Shown here: positions 25,806-34,063 of the stretch, piece by piece
How positions within the stretch are numbered: position 1 is the stretch's first letter
Layout of the letters: the number at the start of each line of letters is the position of its first letter
NCBI GenBank assembly: GCA_001465015.1
Contig: LNEO01000246.1
Span: 62,001-126,000, forward strand
Reading direction: 5' to 3'
DNA length: 64,000 nt
Source of the DNA: Deltaproteobacteria bacterium Ga0077539
Lineage (GTDB): Bacteria; Myxococcota_A; Polyangia; Polyangiales; Ga0077539
Made by a program: the position numbers and the translations under genes
Notes under the pieces: generated by a model
What the model saw: the letters and a program-made list of their open reading frames with translations, nothing else
What the model was told of the DNA's origin: nothing
Database searches by the model: none

Positions 25806-26237
25806 TTGCAGAGTGTGTGGAGCAAGCGCGGAGCGATCCGCGGTGTATTTCTCTGTGTATTCGCCATCGGAGCGTGCAGCCCAGCGACGCGGCCACCGGA
25901 GCCGGACAGCAGCGCGACGATCGACGCGACGACGCAGGATCGCGCCTCGATCGTGGACGTCGCGAACGAGCGCGACGCGGAGGCAGACACCGCGACGGAC
26001 GACGTCGGATCGGACACCGGAATCGACAGCGGAATCGAGATCGACGCGGCGGCAGAAGACGTAGCGCGCGAGGCCGAGAGCGATGTCGGTCCAGCGATCG
26101 ACGTGGTCGACGTCCCCGACGCGCCCGACGTGCCCGACGCGCCCGATGTGCGCGATGTGCCCGACGTGCCCGATGTGCCGATGCCCACCGCGGCGCTGTG
26201 GGACATGGCTGAGTGGGATCGAAGCGTGTGGCAGTGA
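25806..26237 (+). CDS. Lipoprotein made almost entirely of an Asp-rich linker
   Basis: 143 aa. Lipoprotein signal ends VFAIGAC (Cys24). Nearly all of the mature chain is low complexity: Asp/Ala/Thr-rich to about residue 100, then about eight DVPDAPDVP-type repeats, ending in a short Trp-containing tail (ALWDMAEWDRSVWQ). There is no globular domain. It looks like the anchor-and-spacer part seen in other lipoproteins of the window, without cargo. The next gene begins 15 nt downstream. Confidence 0.65.
   Translation: MQSVWSKRGAIRGVFLCVFAIGACSPATRPPEPDSSATIDATTQDRASIVDVANERDAEADTATDDVGSDTGIDSGIEIDAAAEDVAREAESDVGPAIDVVDVPDAPDVPDAPDVRDVPDVPDVPMPTAALWDMAEWDRSVWQ
26109..26181 (+). repeat. In-frame 9-nt tandem repeat encoding DVPDAP
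   Basis: About eight copies of a GACGTGCCC/GACGCGCCC/GATGTGCCC unit coding for D-V-P, D-A-P or D-V-R. It forms the C-terminal spacer of the small lipoprotein at 25806. Confidence 0.75.
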
Positions 26238-26251
26238 AGGAGCAAAGGATC

Positions 26252-26698
26252 ATGACAACGAAGAAGCAGAGCAGCCCTCAACGAGTCATCGTACGCGCGA
26301 CGCTGATCGCCGCGCTGGTGGCCGTCCCTCTAGCAGCGTGGGCGCGCGTCACGATTCCCCATAGATTTACGGCAGGGACGCCGATTCGGGCCGCCGAGGT
26401 AAACGCCAACATCGACGCCCTCAACGACGGAAAGCAGGATCGCATCGGCGCGCTGGTCGTTCGCACCCCCATGACGGCGACCCCGCGCTTCTTGATCGAT
26501 CATCCCCTCGCCAACGGCAATCCCAACGCCGTGATCACGGCGAACCACGTCTCGCGTGTCTCGGGCGACGCCTTTCCGCACACGGTGGGCTTCTTCTACT
26601 CCGCGGGCGATTCGCGGTGGATGATCTACAACGAGGGGCCTGGGAACTTTCCGTCGAACACGCTCTTTCACGTGCTGATCGTCCGCGAAGCGCAGTGA
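26252..26698 (+). CDS. Exported protein, DUF7452-like
   Basis: 148 aa from the ATG at 26252, preceded by AAGGAG/AAAGGAT. An N-terminal signal peptide (IVRATLIAALVAVPLAAWA) is followed by PHRFTAGTPIRAAEVNANIDALN, a motif I associate with the junction of bacterial collar or tail-fibre-like proteins. The C-terminal part (FLIDHPLANGNPNAVITANHV, VGFFYSAGDSRWMIYNEGPGNFP) resembles a small beta domain found repeated in some secreted proteins (DUF7452-like). Function unknown. Lies 15 nt after the preceding lipoprotein gene. Confidence 0.68.
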   Translation: MTTKKQSSPQRVIVRATLIAALVAVPLAAWARVTIPHRFTAGTPIRAAEVNANIDALNDGKQDRIGALVVRTPMTATPRFLIDHPLANGNPNAVITANHVSRVSGDAFPHTVGFFYSAGDSRWMIYNEGPGNFPSNTLFHVLIVREAQ

Positions 26699-26774
26699 CC
26701 GAGCGGCGCGACGACGATCGTCCGACGGATTTCGCGATGGGCTGAGCGGGCTGCGCGCACGAGTAGTCGACGCA

Positions 26775-27857
26775 ATGAATGGCTTCGGTCGTCGCGCAGC
26801 CGCGCGCAGTCGCGCGCTCGCCGCGCAGTCTCTCACAGTCGCTTTGATTTCGTGGGCTAGCGTCGGTCGCGCGCAGACCGCGCAGACGACGCCCGCGGCG
26901 CAGCCCACGCAGGGCGAGCCCGACCTCGCCACGCGACGAATGCTCATCGAGCAGGCGCAGCAGGCTCGTAGCTCGGGCGATCATCGGGTCGCGCTCGAGC
27001 GCGCCGAGCAGGCGATGCGGATTCAGCTCACGCCGTCGCTTCGGCTGTTCATCGCGCAGACGCTCGGATCGCTCGGTCGTCCGGCGGACGCGCTCACCCA
27101 GGCGGAGGCCTGCGTGCGCGAAGCAGAGCGAGACGCGGCGCTGCCCAACCGCGACGCGCTGCTCACTTCGTGCCGCCAGATCCTCGATGAATCCCGCCCC
27201 GCGATCGCGACGCTCACCGTCGAGGTTCGCGGCGCCGTGCCCCGAGACGCAACCATCGTGGCGGGATCGAGGAGCGTGGCCGCGGCGCTCGTGGGAGTTC
27301 CGATCGCGATCAACCCCGGGCGACTGACGGTGGTCGCGCGCGCAGTGGGCTTCGCGACCATCGAGCGCTCGATCGAGCTCGCGCGCGGGGAGCGTCGATC
27401 GATCGAGCTCTCTTTCGAGCCTGTGGTCGCGCCGTCCGCCCTCGCCCCACGGCCGAACCCATCAACGCCCCCCGTCGACGCGAGGCCGCGAACCACGGCG
27501 GCGAAGCCGTTTCCGATCGGTCCGGTCGTGACGCTCTCGATCGGCGGGGCGTCGCTCGTCGCGAGCGCGGTCACGTTTGCGCTGCGAAACGGCGCCATTT
27601 CTCCCTGTCCGATCGAGTCCGACCGCTTCGTCTGCGCCGACGCGCGGGCGGCGAACGCGCTGATCGCCGCTGCGAACAGCGCAGAGACTTTGAATACCAT
27701 CACCAATATTACCCTGGTGACCGGAGGTGTCTTGCTCGCTGGGGGCGCGGCGTGGCTCGTCGTCGATCGGCTCCGGCCGGGCGAACGCGCGCCGGTTACG
27801 GTCGCGCCGTCCGCGAGCAACGCGCAGCTCGGCCTCGTCGCAGGAGGGCAGTTCTGA
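26775..27857 (+). CDS. Exported protein with PEGA-like domain and C-terminal membrane segments
   Basis: 360 aa. Signal peptide ends WASVGRAQ. Residues about 50-130 form a TPR-like helical repeat (ARSSGDHRVALERAEQAMRI, LGSLGRPADALTQAEACV). Residues about 145-215 are a PEGA-like beta domain (TLTVEVRGAVPRDATIVAGSRSV ... INPGRLTVVARAVGFATIERSIELARGE). Then a Pro-rich linker and two hydrophobic segments near 250-275 and 310-330. This TPR/PEGA/TM layout is common in myxobacterial envelope proteins of unknown role. Its stop overlaps the start of the next gene by one base (TGATG), so the two are coupled. Confidence 0.75.
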   Translation: MNGFGRRAAARSRALAAQSLTVALISWASVGRAQTAQTTPAAQPTQGEPDLATRRMLIEQAQQARSSGDHRVALERAEQAMRIQLTPSLRLFIAQTLGSLGRPADALTQAEACVREAERDAALPNRDALLTSCRQILDESRPAIATLTVEVRGAVPRDATIVAGSRSVAAALVGVPIAINPGRLTVVARAVGFATIERSIELARGERRSIELSFEPVVAPSALAPRPNPSTPPVDARPRTTAAKPFPIGPVVTLSIGGASLVASAVTFALRNGAISPCPIESDRFVCADARAANALIAAANSAETLNTITNITLVTGGVLLAGGAAWLVVDRLRPGERAPVTVAPSASNAQLGLVAGGQF

Positions 27858-29212
27858 TGAACCGCATGAAAGCGATGCCCGCGCTCGTTCTGCTCGCGCA
27901 CTGCGCGAGCTGCGCGTTGCCGCCCAATCTGCGATCGCCGGACCTGCGAGACGGAGCGCGCTCCGAGCGCGAAGCCGCCCTGGACGCCGACGACGACGCG
28001 GGATCGCTCGACGCCTCGAGCGACGTCACGGCCGATCAACAGGCGATCGACGCAGAGCCCGTCGACACGATCGACGTGCTCGAGCTCGACCAGCAAGACA
28101 GCGCCGCGGACGCAGCGCTCGACAGCGCCGACACCCCCGCGCCCGACACCGGAGTCGACACCGGAATCGACGTCAGAAGCGACACTGGAAGTGACACTGG
28201 AGTCGACACAGGAAGTGACACTGGAGTCGACACAGGAGTCGACGTTCCGAACGATGTTCGGCCAGACGTCACGTGCCTCGCGCCGACGATGGCGTGCGGT
28301 GGAGCGTGCGTCGATGTGCTCTCGAGCTCTGCCCACTGTGGCGCGTGCGGGCGCGCCTGCACAGGGTCGAGCGGCTGCGTCTCGGGGGTGTGTCGATCGG
28401 TCAACGACCGCTGCGCCTCGGCGACGGTGCTCGGGACGGACCCGGTCAACCGCACGTTCTTCGGGACGCTTCGCGGCGCGACCGTCGAACCCGGCGACTG
28501 CACGGCGGCTGTGTCCACGGTGTTCTATTCGTGGACCGTCACAGCGCCGTCGCTCGTGTACGCGTCGGTCACCTCCAACACGAGCTTTCGACCGAAGGTC
28601 GCCTTTCGCGCGCGGTGCTCGGCGACGTCCACCTGCGGGAGCGACGGATGCAACGACCTGCGCTTCGAACAGTCGTTTGCCTACGTCAACTCCGGCACGG
28701 TGTACCTCGAGGTGGGAAGCACGACCGCGGGTGACGGAGACTTCACCCTCACCGTCAGCACGATTCGCACGCCCGTGAACAACCTGGGCGGGGTGAGCGA
28801 GGCCTCGGCGCTTCCGGTGGCAGCCACCTACGACCGAACGCAGACGCTGGTCACGACCACGACCGCGTCGACCGTGTGCGGCGGATTGGGAATGCTGCCA
28901 GGCATGATGCTCTTCTGGCTCTCTTGCCCGACGTCGCCGGGCGGCTCGCTCGTCGCGTCAACCTGCTTTCCGACACGCGCGCTCGACACCGTGCTCGAGT
29001 ACCGAAGCGCGACCGGCGACACGACGTGCATCGACGACGTCGGCGCGTCCGCATGCGGGCCGTCGATCGCCGGCGCAGGCGTCGGCGCAGAGCTGGATCA
29101 TCCGATCGCGCGCGGAGCCAACCTGCACACGGTCACGCTGCGACAAAAGACTGCTTCGCCGTACAACACCGGCGTCGTTCGACTGACGCTCACTCGCCCG
29201 CCTGGGATCTGA
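27857..29212 (+). CDS. Lipoprotein with Asp-rich repeats and a Cys-rich module
   Basis: 451 aa from the ATG at 27857, overlapping the previous stop. Signal peptide with lipobox at HCASC. Residues 40-135 are an Asp-rich linker with DTGSDTGVDTG repeats. Residues 140-179 are a compact Cys module (CLAPTMACGGACVDV, HCGACGRACTGSSGCVSGVC) common in myxobacterial secreted proteins. The remainder has two beta-rich segments separated near 310 (CASATVLGTDPV..., LPVAATYDRTQTLV...), resembling pre-peptidase-C-type domains with conserved Cys pairs. Likely surface-exposed; function unknown. Confidence 0.78.
   Translation: MNRMKAMPALVLLAHCASCALPPNLRSPDLRDGARSEREAALDADDDAGSLDASSDVTADQQAIDAEPVDTIDVLELDQQDSAADAALDSADTPAPDTGVDTGIDVRSDTGSDTGVDTGSDTGVDTGVDVPNDVRPDVTCLAPTMACGGACVDVLSSSAHCGACGRACTGSSGCVSGVCRSVNDRCASATVLGTDPVNRTFFGTLRGATVEPGDCTAAVSTVFYSWTVTAPSLVYASVTSNTSFRPKVAFRARCSATSTCGSDGCNDLRFEQSFAYVNSGTVYLEVGSTTAGDGDFTLTVSTIRTPVNNLGGVSEASALPVAATYDRTQTLVTTTTASTVCGGLGMLPGMMLFWLSCPTSPGGSLVASTCFPTRALDTVLEYRSATGDTTCIDDVGASACGPSIAGAGVGAELDHPIARGANLHTVTLRQKTASPYNTGVVRLTLTRPPGI
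28145..28244 (+). repeat. In-frame 12-nt tandem repeat encoding DTGVDTG
   Basis: About eight degenerate copies of GACACTGGAGTC (D-T-G-V) or GACACTGGAAGT (D-T-G-S), in the linker of the lipoprotein at 27857. Confidence 0.75.
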
Positions 29213-29225
29213 GCGCCCACGCCGA

Positions 29226-31121
29226 TCAGTTCGCTGCCCGCACGGTCCAGGCGAAGCTCAGCGCTGACTGGGCATGCGACGAACGTTGCGTACGCGACGC
29301 GAGCCATCCGCCCGAGTAGCCTCCGTCGGGCCCCACGATGCGCTGCTCGTAGATCATCGCGGTCGCCGCGCCGCGAAACACCGCGAATCTCCCGCCAAAC
29401 GAGCCGAACTCCGGCGCGCCGATCACGAGGTCCGAGAACCCGTCGCCGTTGAAGTCGCCGTGTCCGCCGACCGAGCGCCCGAAGCGTCCGCCTTCGGGTC
29501 CCACCAGCCACGAAGCGTTGTCGATCGTCGTCGAGGCAGAGCCGCGGTAGATCCTTACGAGGCCGTCCGACGCGATGCCCGGCAGCGCGGCGACGATGTC
29601 GTCGATGCCGTCGCCATCGACATCGCGAGCGTCCGAAACGCGATAGCCGAACGCACGATCAGGCATGGTCTCCAGGATCGTCCGCGTGGGTCGGGCCCCG
29701 GTCCAATCGAGTCGCGAGGAGTACACATGAATCGCTCCAGCGGTGGCGCGGTCGTTGGGTGAGCCGATGACCATGTCGCAGTGCCCGTCGTGATCGACGT
29801 CTCCCGCGCGCCGCACGGCGAACCCGAACCACTCGCTCGCCGCGACGCCGCGGAGCACGTCCGGCGAGGACAAGACCCTTCCACCGCCGACGAAGAACGC
29901 CGCGCCCTCGCCGCCTCGACCAAACGGCGCGCCGATGAAGACATCCGCCGTTCCGTCGCGATTGGCGTCGCACGCTCCCGAAACAGCGCTTCCGAACCCG
30001 CGATCGGCCATTCGATCGCCCTCGATCAGCGACACGCGACCGTTCAATCCTGTCGGTCCGCCGTAGTGCAGCGACGCGCGCCCCTCACCCGAGAAGGCTC
30101 CCGGGGCGCCCACGATCAAGTCGCCGTAGCCATCGCCGTCGACGTCGCCGGCCGCCGAAACGTCAGCACCAAACGCACCGCCCACAGCGGTTCCTGCGAT
30201 CGACAGCGGGGTCGACGCGGGATCGATCCCGCGAGGCGAGCCGAAGAAGAGCGTCACCCTGCCAGTCGAGGCCGTGTCCATCGGAGCGCCCACCGCGAGA
30301 TCGCCGTAGCCATCTCCGTTGAGATCGCCAGCGCTCTCGGCGACGAAGCCGAAGCGACCTGCGCCGCGCAACGTCGCCGAAGGGGTCGGGCTCAGCGCAG
30401 CCACGCGGCCGGGATAGATGTACACGCTACCTGCGCCGGGCGTCGGGGCGTCGGGGGCGCCCATGACCACGTCCGTCAGTCCATCGCCGTTGAAATCAGG
30501 GGTCGTGCCCCACGCCGACGTCGTCGCTGCAGGACGACGCGGAACATGAAACTGCCACGTGGCGCTCGAAATCGCTGACTGAAGCGCTCCTGTGCGCCCG
30601 AAGGCTCGCCAGAAGTGCGTCCCCGGCGGCAGCGGAGTGGACCACGTCGCGCTCGTCCCCGATACCGTTCGAGATCCCTCGAGCATCGTGCAGGCACGAT
30701 CCGCGCACACCTCGATGACCGCGGTGTCGGTCGAGGGGCTGAGCTCCCAGCGCAACACAGGGCTTCCGCCGGTGAGAAAGCTCGTCGACATCGGCGCGAC
30801 GAGTCTCGGCGGATCGGGAATGCGACGCGGCACATCCGCGACAACGTCCGGCAACGAGTCGGGCAACGAGTCGGGCAACGAGTCGGGCAACGAATCGAGC
30901 GCAGCGTCGAACGCACTCGCGTCGGGGACGTCCATGGTCGACCGCGTGTCCAACGGCGCGTCGTCCGTCATCACCGCGTCGGGCATCGTCTGATCGGCGT
31001 GGACGTCGCCTTCTCTCCCGTCTGCTGCGCCGTCGACGCGAACGATCGTGACGCGATCGACACAACCGCTGGCGAGCGCGCCGAGTATCACCCACGAATT
31101 CAAGTAACGATGACCGGTCAT
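29226..31121 (-). CDS. FG-GAP (integrin-alpha-like) beta-propeller lipoprotein
   Basis: 631 aa. Lipoprotein signal ends LGALASGC (Cys20). An Asp-rich linker with four LPDS repeats is followed by a fibronectin-III-like region (about 105-195: PRLVAPMSTSFLTGGSPVLRW). The rest is a seven-bladed propeller: seven Ca-binding DxDGDG loops (DFNGDGLTD, DLNGDGYGD, DVDGDGYGD, DANRDGTAD, DVDHDGHCD, DVDGDGIDD, DFNGDGFSD), each followed by an IGAP/VGAP motif. Probably a surface adhesion or recognition protein. Its ATG overlaps the stop of the preceding membrane-protein gene (ATGA), which itself overlaps an ECF sigma gene. Confidence 0.88.
   Translation of the reverse strand: MTGHRYLNSWVILGALASGCVDRVTIVRVDGAADGREGDVHADQTMPDAVMTDDAPLDTRSTMDVPDASAFDAALDSLPDSLPDSLPDSLPDVVADVPRRIPDPPRLVAPMSTSFLTGGSPVLRWELSPSTDTAVIEVCADRACTMLEGSRTVSGTSATWSTPLPPGTHFWRAFGRTGALQSAISSATWQFHVPRRPAATTSAWGTTPDFNGDGLTDVVMGAPDAPTPGAGSVYIYPGRVAALSPTPSATLRGAGRFGFVAESAGDLNGDGYGDLAVGAPMDTASTGRVTLFFGSPRGIDPASTPLSIAGTAVGGAFGADVSAAGDVDGDGYGDLIVGAPGAFSGEGRASLHYGGPTGLNGRVSLIEGDRMADRGFGSAVSGACDANRDGTADVFIGAPFGRGGEGAAFFVGGGRVLSSPDVLRGVAASEWFGFAVRRAGDVDHDGHCDMVIGSPNDRATAGAIHVYSSRLDWTGARPTRTILETMPDRAFGYRVSDARDVDGDGIDDIVAALPGIASDGLVRIYRGSASTTIDNASWLVGPEGGRFGRSVGGHGDFNGDGFSDLVIGAPEFGSFGGRFAVFRGAATAMIYEQRIVGPDGGYSGGWLASRTQRSSHAQSALSFAWTVRAAN
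30851..30898 (-). repeat. Four-copy 12-nt tandem repeat encoding LPDS
   Basis: GCAACGAGTCGG on the plus strand, three perfect copies and one imperfect, coding L-P-D-S on the minus strand in the linker of the FG-GAP lipoprotein. Confidence 0.85.
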
Positions 31122-32038
31122 GAGTCTGTCCTCTGCCGTCGCAGCAGCGTCGCGTACACGCTGCTCGGAAACCGCCGCACGAGCGCGTCCGCGCGAGCGT
31201 TGGCCTGCTCGACCCGGCCCGAGCGCCGCAGCGCTTCGATCGCGATGTACTCGCTCTCGGCCAGGAGCTGCCCTTGCTCGAACGTGCGCTGGTAGCGCTC
31301 GATCGCCGCCAGCGCGGCGGCGGGGTCTCGCGCGAGCGCGGCGCGCGCGGGTTCGAGCATGAGCCGCTCGCGCGTGAGCACGTCCTCGTCGCGCTCTGCC
31401 GCGGGAGGCGAGGGAGCGTTGGTCATCGACGTCGACGGCGTCGACGGCAGCGATGATGGTGCCGACGACGGAGCGGCAACGGTCGCGACCGCAGACGCCT
31501 CCGTGGGGCTGGTCGGCGCAGGCCCGGTGATCGACGCGGCCTCGCTCGCCCGTGCGATGGGCCGCGCGACACGACGACGGCCGTCAACAGAAGGCGCGCT
31601 CGAGACCCCCAGCCGCACCACTGGACTCTCGGGCAGAGCGCTCGGCGCTGGGGTTGCCCGGGGCGCGGGCGACTCGACGCTCGGACCGACGGCGCGAGAC
31701 GAGGGGACCATCGCCCGTGACGAGCGTTGTGCGGGGCGGGTTGTTCCGAGCTGCGCCACGGTGCGGCCGCGCGTTGCGTCGCGGGCGGCGAGCGTCGCCA
31801 CGGTAGCGCCAGCGACGACCACGACCACGCCGAGCCCGGCGGCGAGCGCCTTCAGCCAGCCCACGAACACCGACGCGCCGATGGCGGTCGCAGAGACCGC
31901 CGCGACGCGCTGGCGCAGGCGCTTTCGCGTCGCCGAGTCGAGCGGACGTTTGGGTTGGGCCTTGCCTTGCGCGAGCAGCGAGCGGTGCTGCGAGTGATCG
32001 CTGTCATCGGTGTCGAGCCATCGTCGAGGTTCGTTCAT
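31118..32038 (-). CDS. Single-pass membrane protein, candidate anti-sigma or sigma-regulator partner
   Basis: 306 aa. A cytoplasmic N-terminus of about 50 residues rich in Arg/Lys/Gln (RKRLRQRVAAVSA) is followed by one or two hydrophobic segments (about 52-88: VFVGWLKALAAGLGVVVVVAGATVATLA), a long Ser/Pro/Ala linker, and a C-terminal TPR-like helical stretch (AAALAAIERYQRTFEQGQLLAESEYIAIEALRRSG is the core). It overlaps the ECF sigma gene upstream and the FG-GAP gene downstream by 4 nt each. Position and topology suggest it restrains the sigma factor, but no zinc-finger or RseA-type motif is seen. Confidence 0.72.
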   Translation of the reverse strand: MNEPRRWLDTDDSDHSQHRSLLAQGKAQPKRPLDSATRKRLRQRVAAVSATAIGASVFVGWLKALAAGLGVVVVVAGATVATLAARDATRGRTVAQLGTTRPAQRSSRAMVPSSRAVGPSVESPAPRATPAPSALPESPVVRLGVSSAPSVDGRRRVARPIARASEAASITGPAPTSPTEASAVATVAAPSSAPSSLPSTPSTSMTNAPSPPAAERDEDVLTRERLMLEPARAALARDPAAALAAIERYQRTFEQGQLLAESEYIAIEALRRSGRVEQANARADALVRRFPSSVYATLLRRQRTDS

Positions 32039-32706
32039 CGCCGACCTCCGTGTCGCGCACGCGCGTTGTAGCGAGCGAGCGCTTGCTCGAACTGCTTTCG
32101 CGCTGCGTGCAAGCGCGAGTAGACCGTCCCGATCGGAACCCCGAGGCTCGTCGAGATCTCTTCGCACGAGAGCCCTTCGATCTCGAACATCACGAACGCC
32201 ACTCGGCGCTCGGGGTCGAGCTCGTCGAGCAGCGCCGCCAGCACCGCTCGTCCCTCGTTTTCAGAGGCGTTGTCCTCTGGCGAGCTCGGCGGAGCAACCG
32301 CGCCCGGACCGGGGGCGGATGGCTCGGGCGTGTCTTCGACAACGTGCTCGCGCCTCGTGTGCGCGCGACGGCGATGAGCGGCCACCACGCGCACGCAGAT
32401 CCCGAACAGCCACGCCCGAATCGTGCCTGCGCCCGCGTACGAGTGCAGCCGCTGGTGCACCACCACGAACACCTCCTGCGAGAGGTCCTCGAGCAGCGCG
32501 TCGCGAACGCCGAGGCGCAGCAACGTCGACCACACAAAGTCCGCGTACTGGTCGTACACAGCCAGCGTGTCGAGCGGAGGCTCCGCAGAACGACTGGTGA
32601 CGGTGGCTAACTGAAAGAGCGCCTTCAATGCAGAGATAGCTCCGCCTGAAGTAGTGCCGGCCTGCTCACCGGCCCTTCTCGATTTCGTCGCTCGGAGAAA
32701 AAACAT
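32035..32706 (-). CDS. ECF-type RNA polymerase sigma factor
   Basis: 223 aa. Region 2: YDQYADFVWSTLLRLGVRDALLEDLSQEVFVVVHQRL with IRAWLFGICVRVVAAHRRR. Region 4: LDELDPERRVAFVMFEIEGLSCEEISTSLGVPIGTVYSRLHAARKQF. A Pro/Ser-rich spacer joins the two. The ATG at 32706 gives about 45 residues before region 2, longer than usual, so a later start is possible. TGA overlaps the start of the next gene. Together with the membrane protein and FG-GAP lipoprotein it forms a coupled unit, and an exported protein gene ends 44 nt upstream on the same strand. Confidence 0.88.
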   Translation of the reverse strand: MFFLRATKSRRAGEQAGTTSGGAISALKALFQLATVTSRSAEPPLDTLAVYDQYADFVWSTLLRLGVRDALLEDLSQEVFVVVHQRLHSYAGAGTIRAWLFGICVRVVAAHRRRAHTRREHVVEDTPEPSAPGPGAVAPPSSPEDNASENEGRAVLAALLDELDPERRVAFVMFEIEGLSCEEISTSLGVPIGTVYSRLHAARKQFEQALARYNARARHGGRR

Positions 32707-32750
32707 CGAGAAACACAGCGAGATCGTCAGCGAATTCGAGGACTTCTAGT

Positions 32751-33788
32751 TCACAGTGCGTCGGTCACGACGCTGACGCTCAGCGCCCCGTACCCGCCGA
32801 CGACGGGCTGCTCGAACACGGTCGTGATGCGCGCCAGGTCGACAACCTCTTCGAGGTACGCGTTGCGTGCGAACGCGAAGGTGGCGCCGACACGCGCTTC
32901 GAGCGCGAGCGGACCGATCAGGCGAAGCCTCCCCCGAAGGGCCGGTCCGAGCGCGACCCACGGCCGAACGCCGCCGTCGATCGCGCGCTGGCGAAGGGCG
33001 GACGCCGAGATCGCTCCGATCGTGAGCGCAGCGCACAGGGCGAACGACGCGCGCGTGTCTGATAGAAACCCGAGCGGATCGACGCACACCGCGCCAGACG
33101 CGCTCGCCATGGACAACGCGTACTCGCTGAGCATCGTCGTCGCGCGTTGTTCAGCGAGCCAGCGCGCCGAAACATCCGCAGAAATCCAGCGCGAGAAGCG
33201 CAGCTCGCCATCGATCGAAGTCCCGAGCGCAACCGAGGGCAATACTCCCAGCGCTCCCGCGAAGGACGCCCCGAGCGAGAGGGCCATGGGCCGTGCTCGC
33301 ATCGGCGCCGCGCGGGCTCTTCGCCGTGCGAGCGCGACGGGCGCGCTCGTGCTCTGCGACGCTGCGACGCCCGACGTTGTCAGCGTGGTTCGCGGCGGAT
33401 CGGGGCGAAGCGCCACGGTGGGGTCGACCACGATCGCCAGCGCCAACGCGAGCGCTTCGGTGATCGGACCGCACGTGGGCGCGGCGCTCGTCAGCTCACG
33501 CGTCCCCAACGGTTCACCGTTCGGGCCGCGGACGAAGAAGCGCGCTGTATAGCCCGTCGGCGTGCGTCGGATGATCGCGTCGATCGAGTTGGGAGCCCCG
33601 TCGAGAAAGGGATCGCGGCCCACGCGATCGGTCACCGCGCGGCGCACGTCGGCCTCGTCCGGACAGGACTCTGCGCCCTCGTCGCGCGCCCATGCGAAGC
33701 GAACACTGTCGTCTCGCTCTTGCGCCGACGCAGAACGCGCCGCGAGCAACGCTGCCACCCACACGAGAGCGCCGCCTCTACGACGCAT
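32751..33788 (-). CDS. Exported, probably outer-membrane-associated protein
   Basis: 345 aa from the ATG at 33788. Cleavable signal peptide ends ARSASAQ. Residues about 25-130 form a small mixed domain with two Cys (ESCPDEADVRRAVTDRVG, SAAPTCGPITEALALALAIVVDP), a pattern frequent in myxobacterial envelope proteins. Residues about 170-345 alternate amphipathic strands (LSLGASFAGALGVLPSVALG, VSARWLAEQRATT, LRGRLRLIGPLALEARVGATF), consistent with a small beta barrel. It lies just upstream of the ECF sigma gene in the same direction and may be part of that operon. Confidence 0.72.
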   Translation of the reverse strand: MRRRGGALVWVAALLAARSASAQERDDSVRFAWARDEGAESCPDEADVRRAVTDRVGRDPFLDGAPNSIDAIIRRTPTGYTARFFVRGPNGEPLGTRELTSAAPTCGPITEALALALAIVVDPTVALRPDPPRTTLTTSGVAASQSTSAPVALARRRARAAPMRARPMALSLGASFAGALGVLPSVALGTSIDGELRFSRWISADVSARWLAEQRATTMLSEYALSMASASGAVCVDPLGFLSDTRASFALCAALTIGAISASALRQRAIDGGVRPWVALGPALRGRLRLIGPLALEARVGATFAFARNAYLEEVVDLARITTVFEQPVVGGYGALSVSVVTDAL

Positions 33789-34063
33789 CGAACCCGAGGT
33801 CCACAGGGGTGAGTTGTACTCTACTCGTACCTCGAACGACAGCGGCACCAGAGAGGGTCAACCCCGCCCCCGATCGGGCAGACCGAGCTCGTCGCAGCGA
33901 GGTGGCAGTGAGGACTCGATCCCCCAACGGTGCTGCGGACTCGAGTCCGCATCGACGCCGCCGGCGCCAGATTTTCCGCAGAAAATCCATCGGTCCGAGC
34001 TCGCGAGGGCACGTCGAAGACGGCCCGAGGATTGCTCTATCGACCGGCAGGAGAACTGCCACG

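Noticed and set aside
26109-26181. CRISPR-like short repeats
   Set aside because: The units are 9-12 nt, in frame within a lipoprotein gene, without unique spacers; they are coding minisatellites. The same holds for 28145-28244 and 30851-30898.
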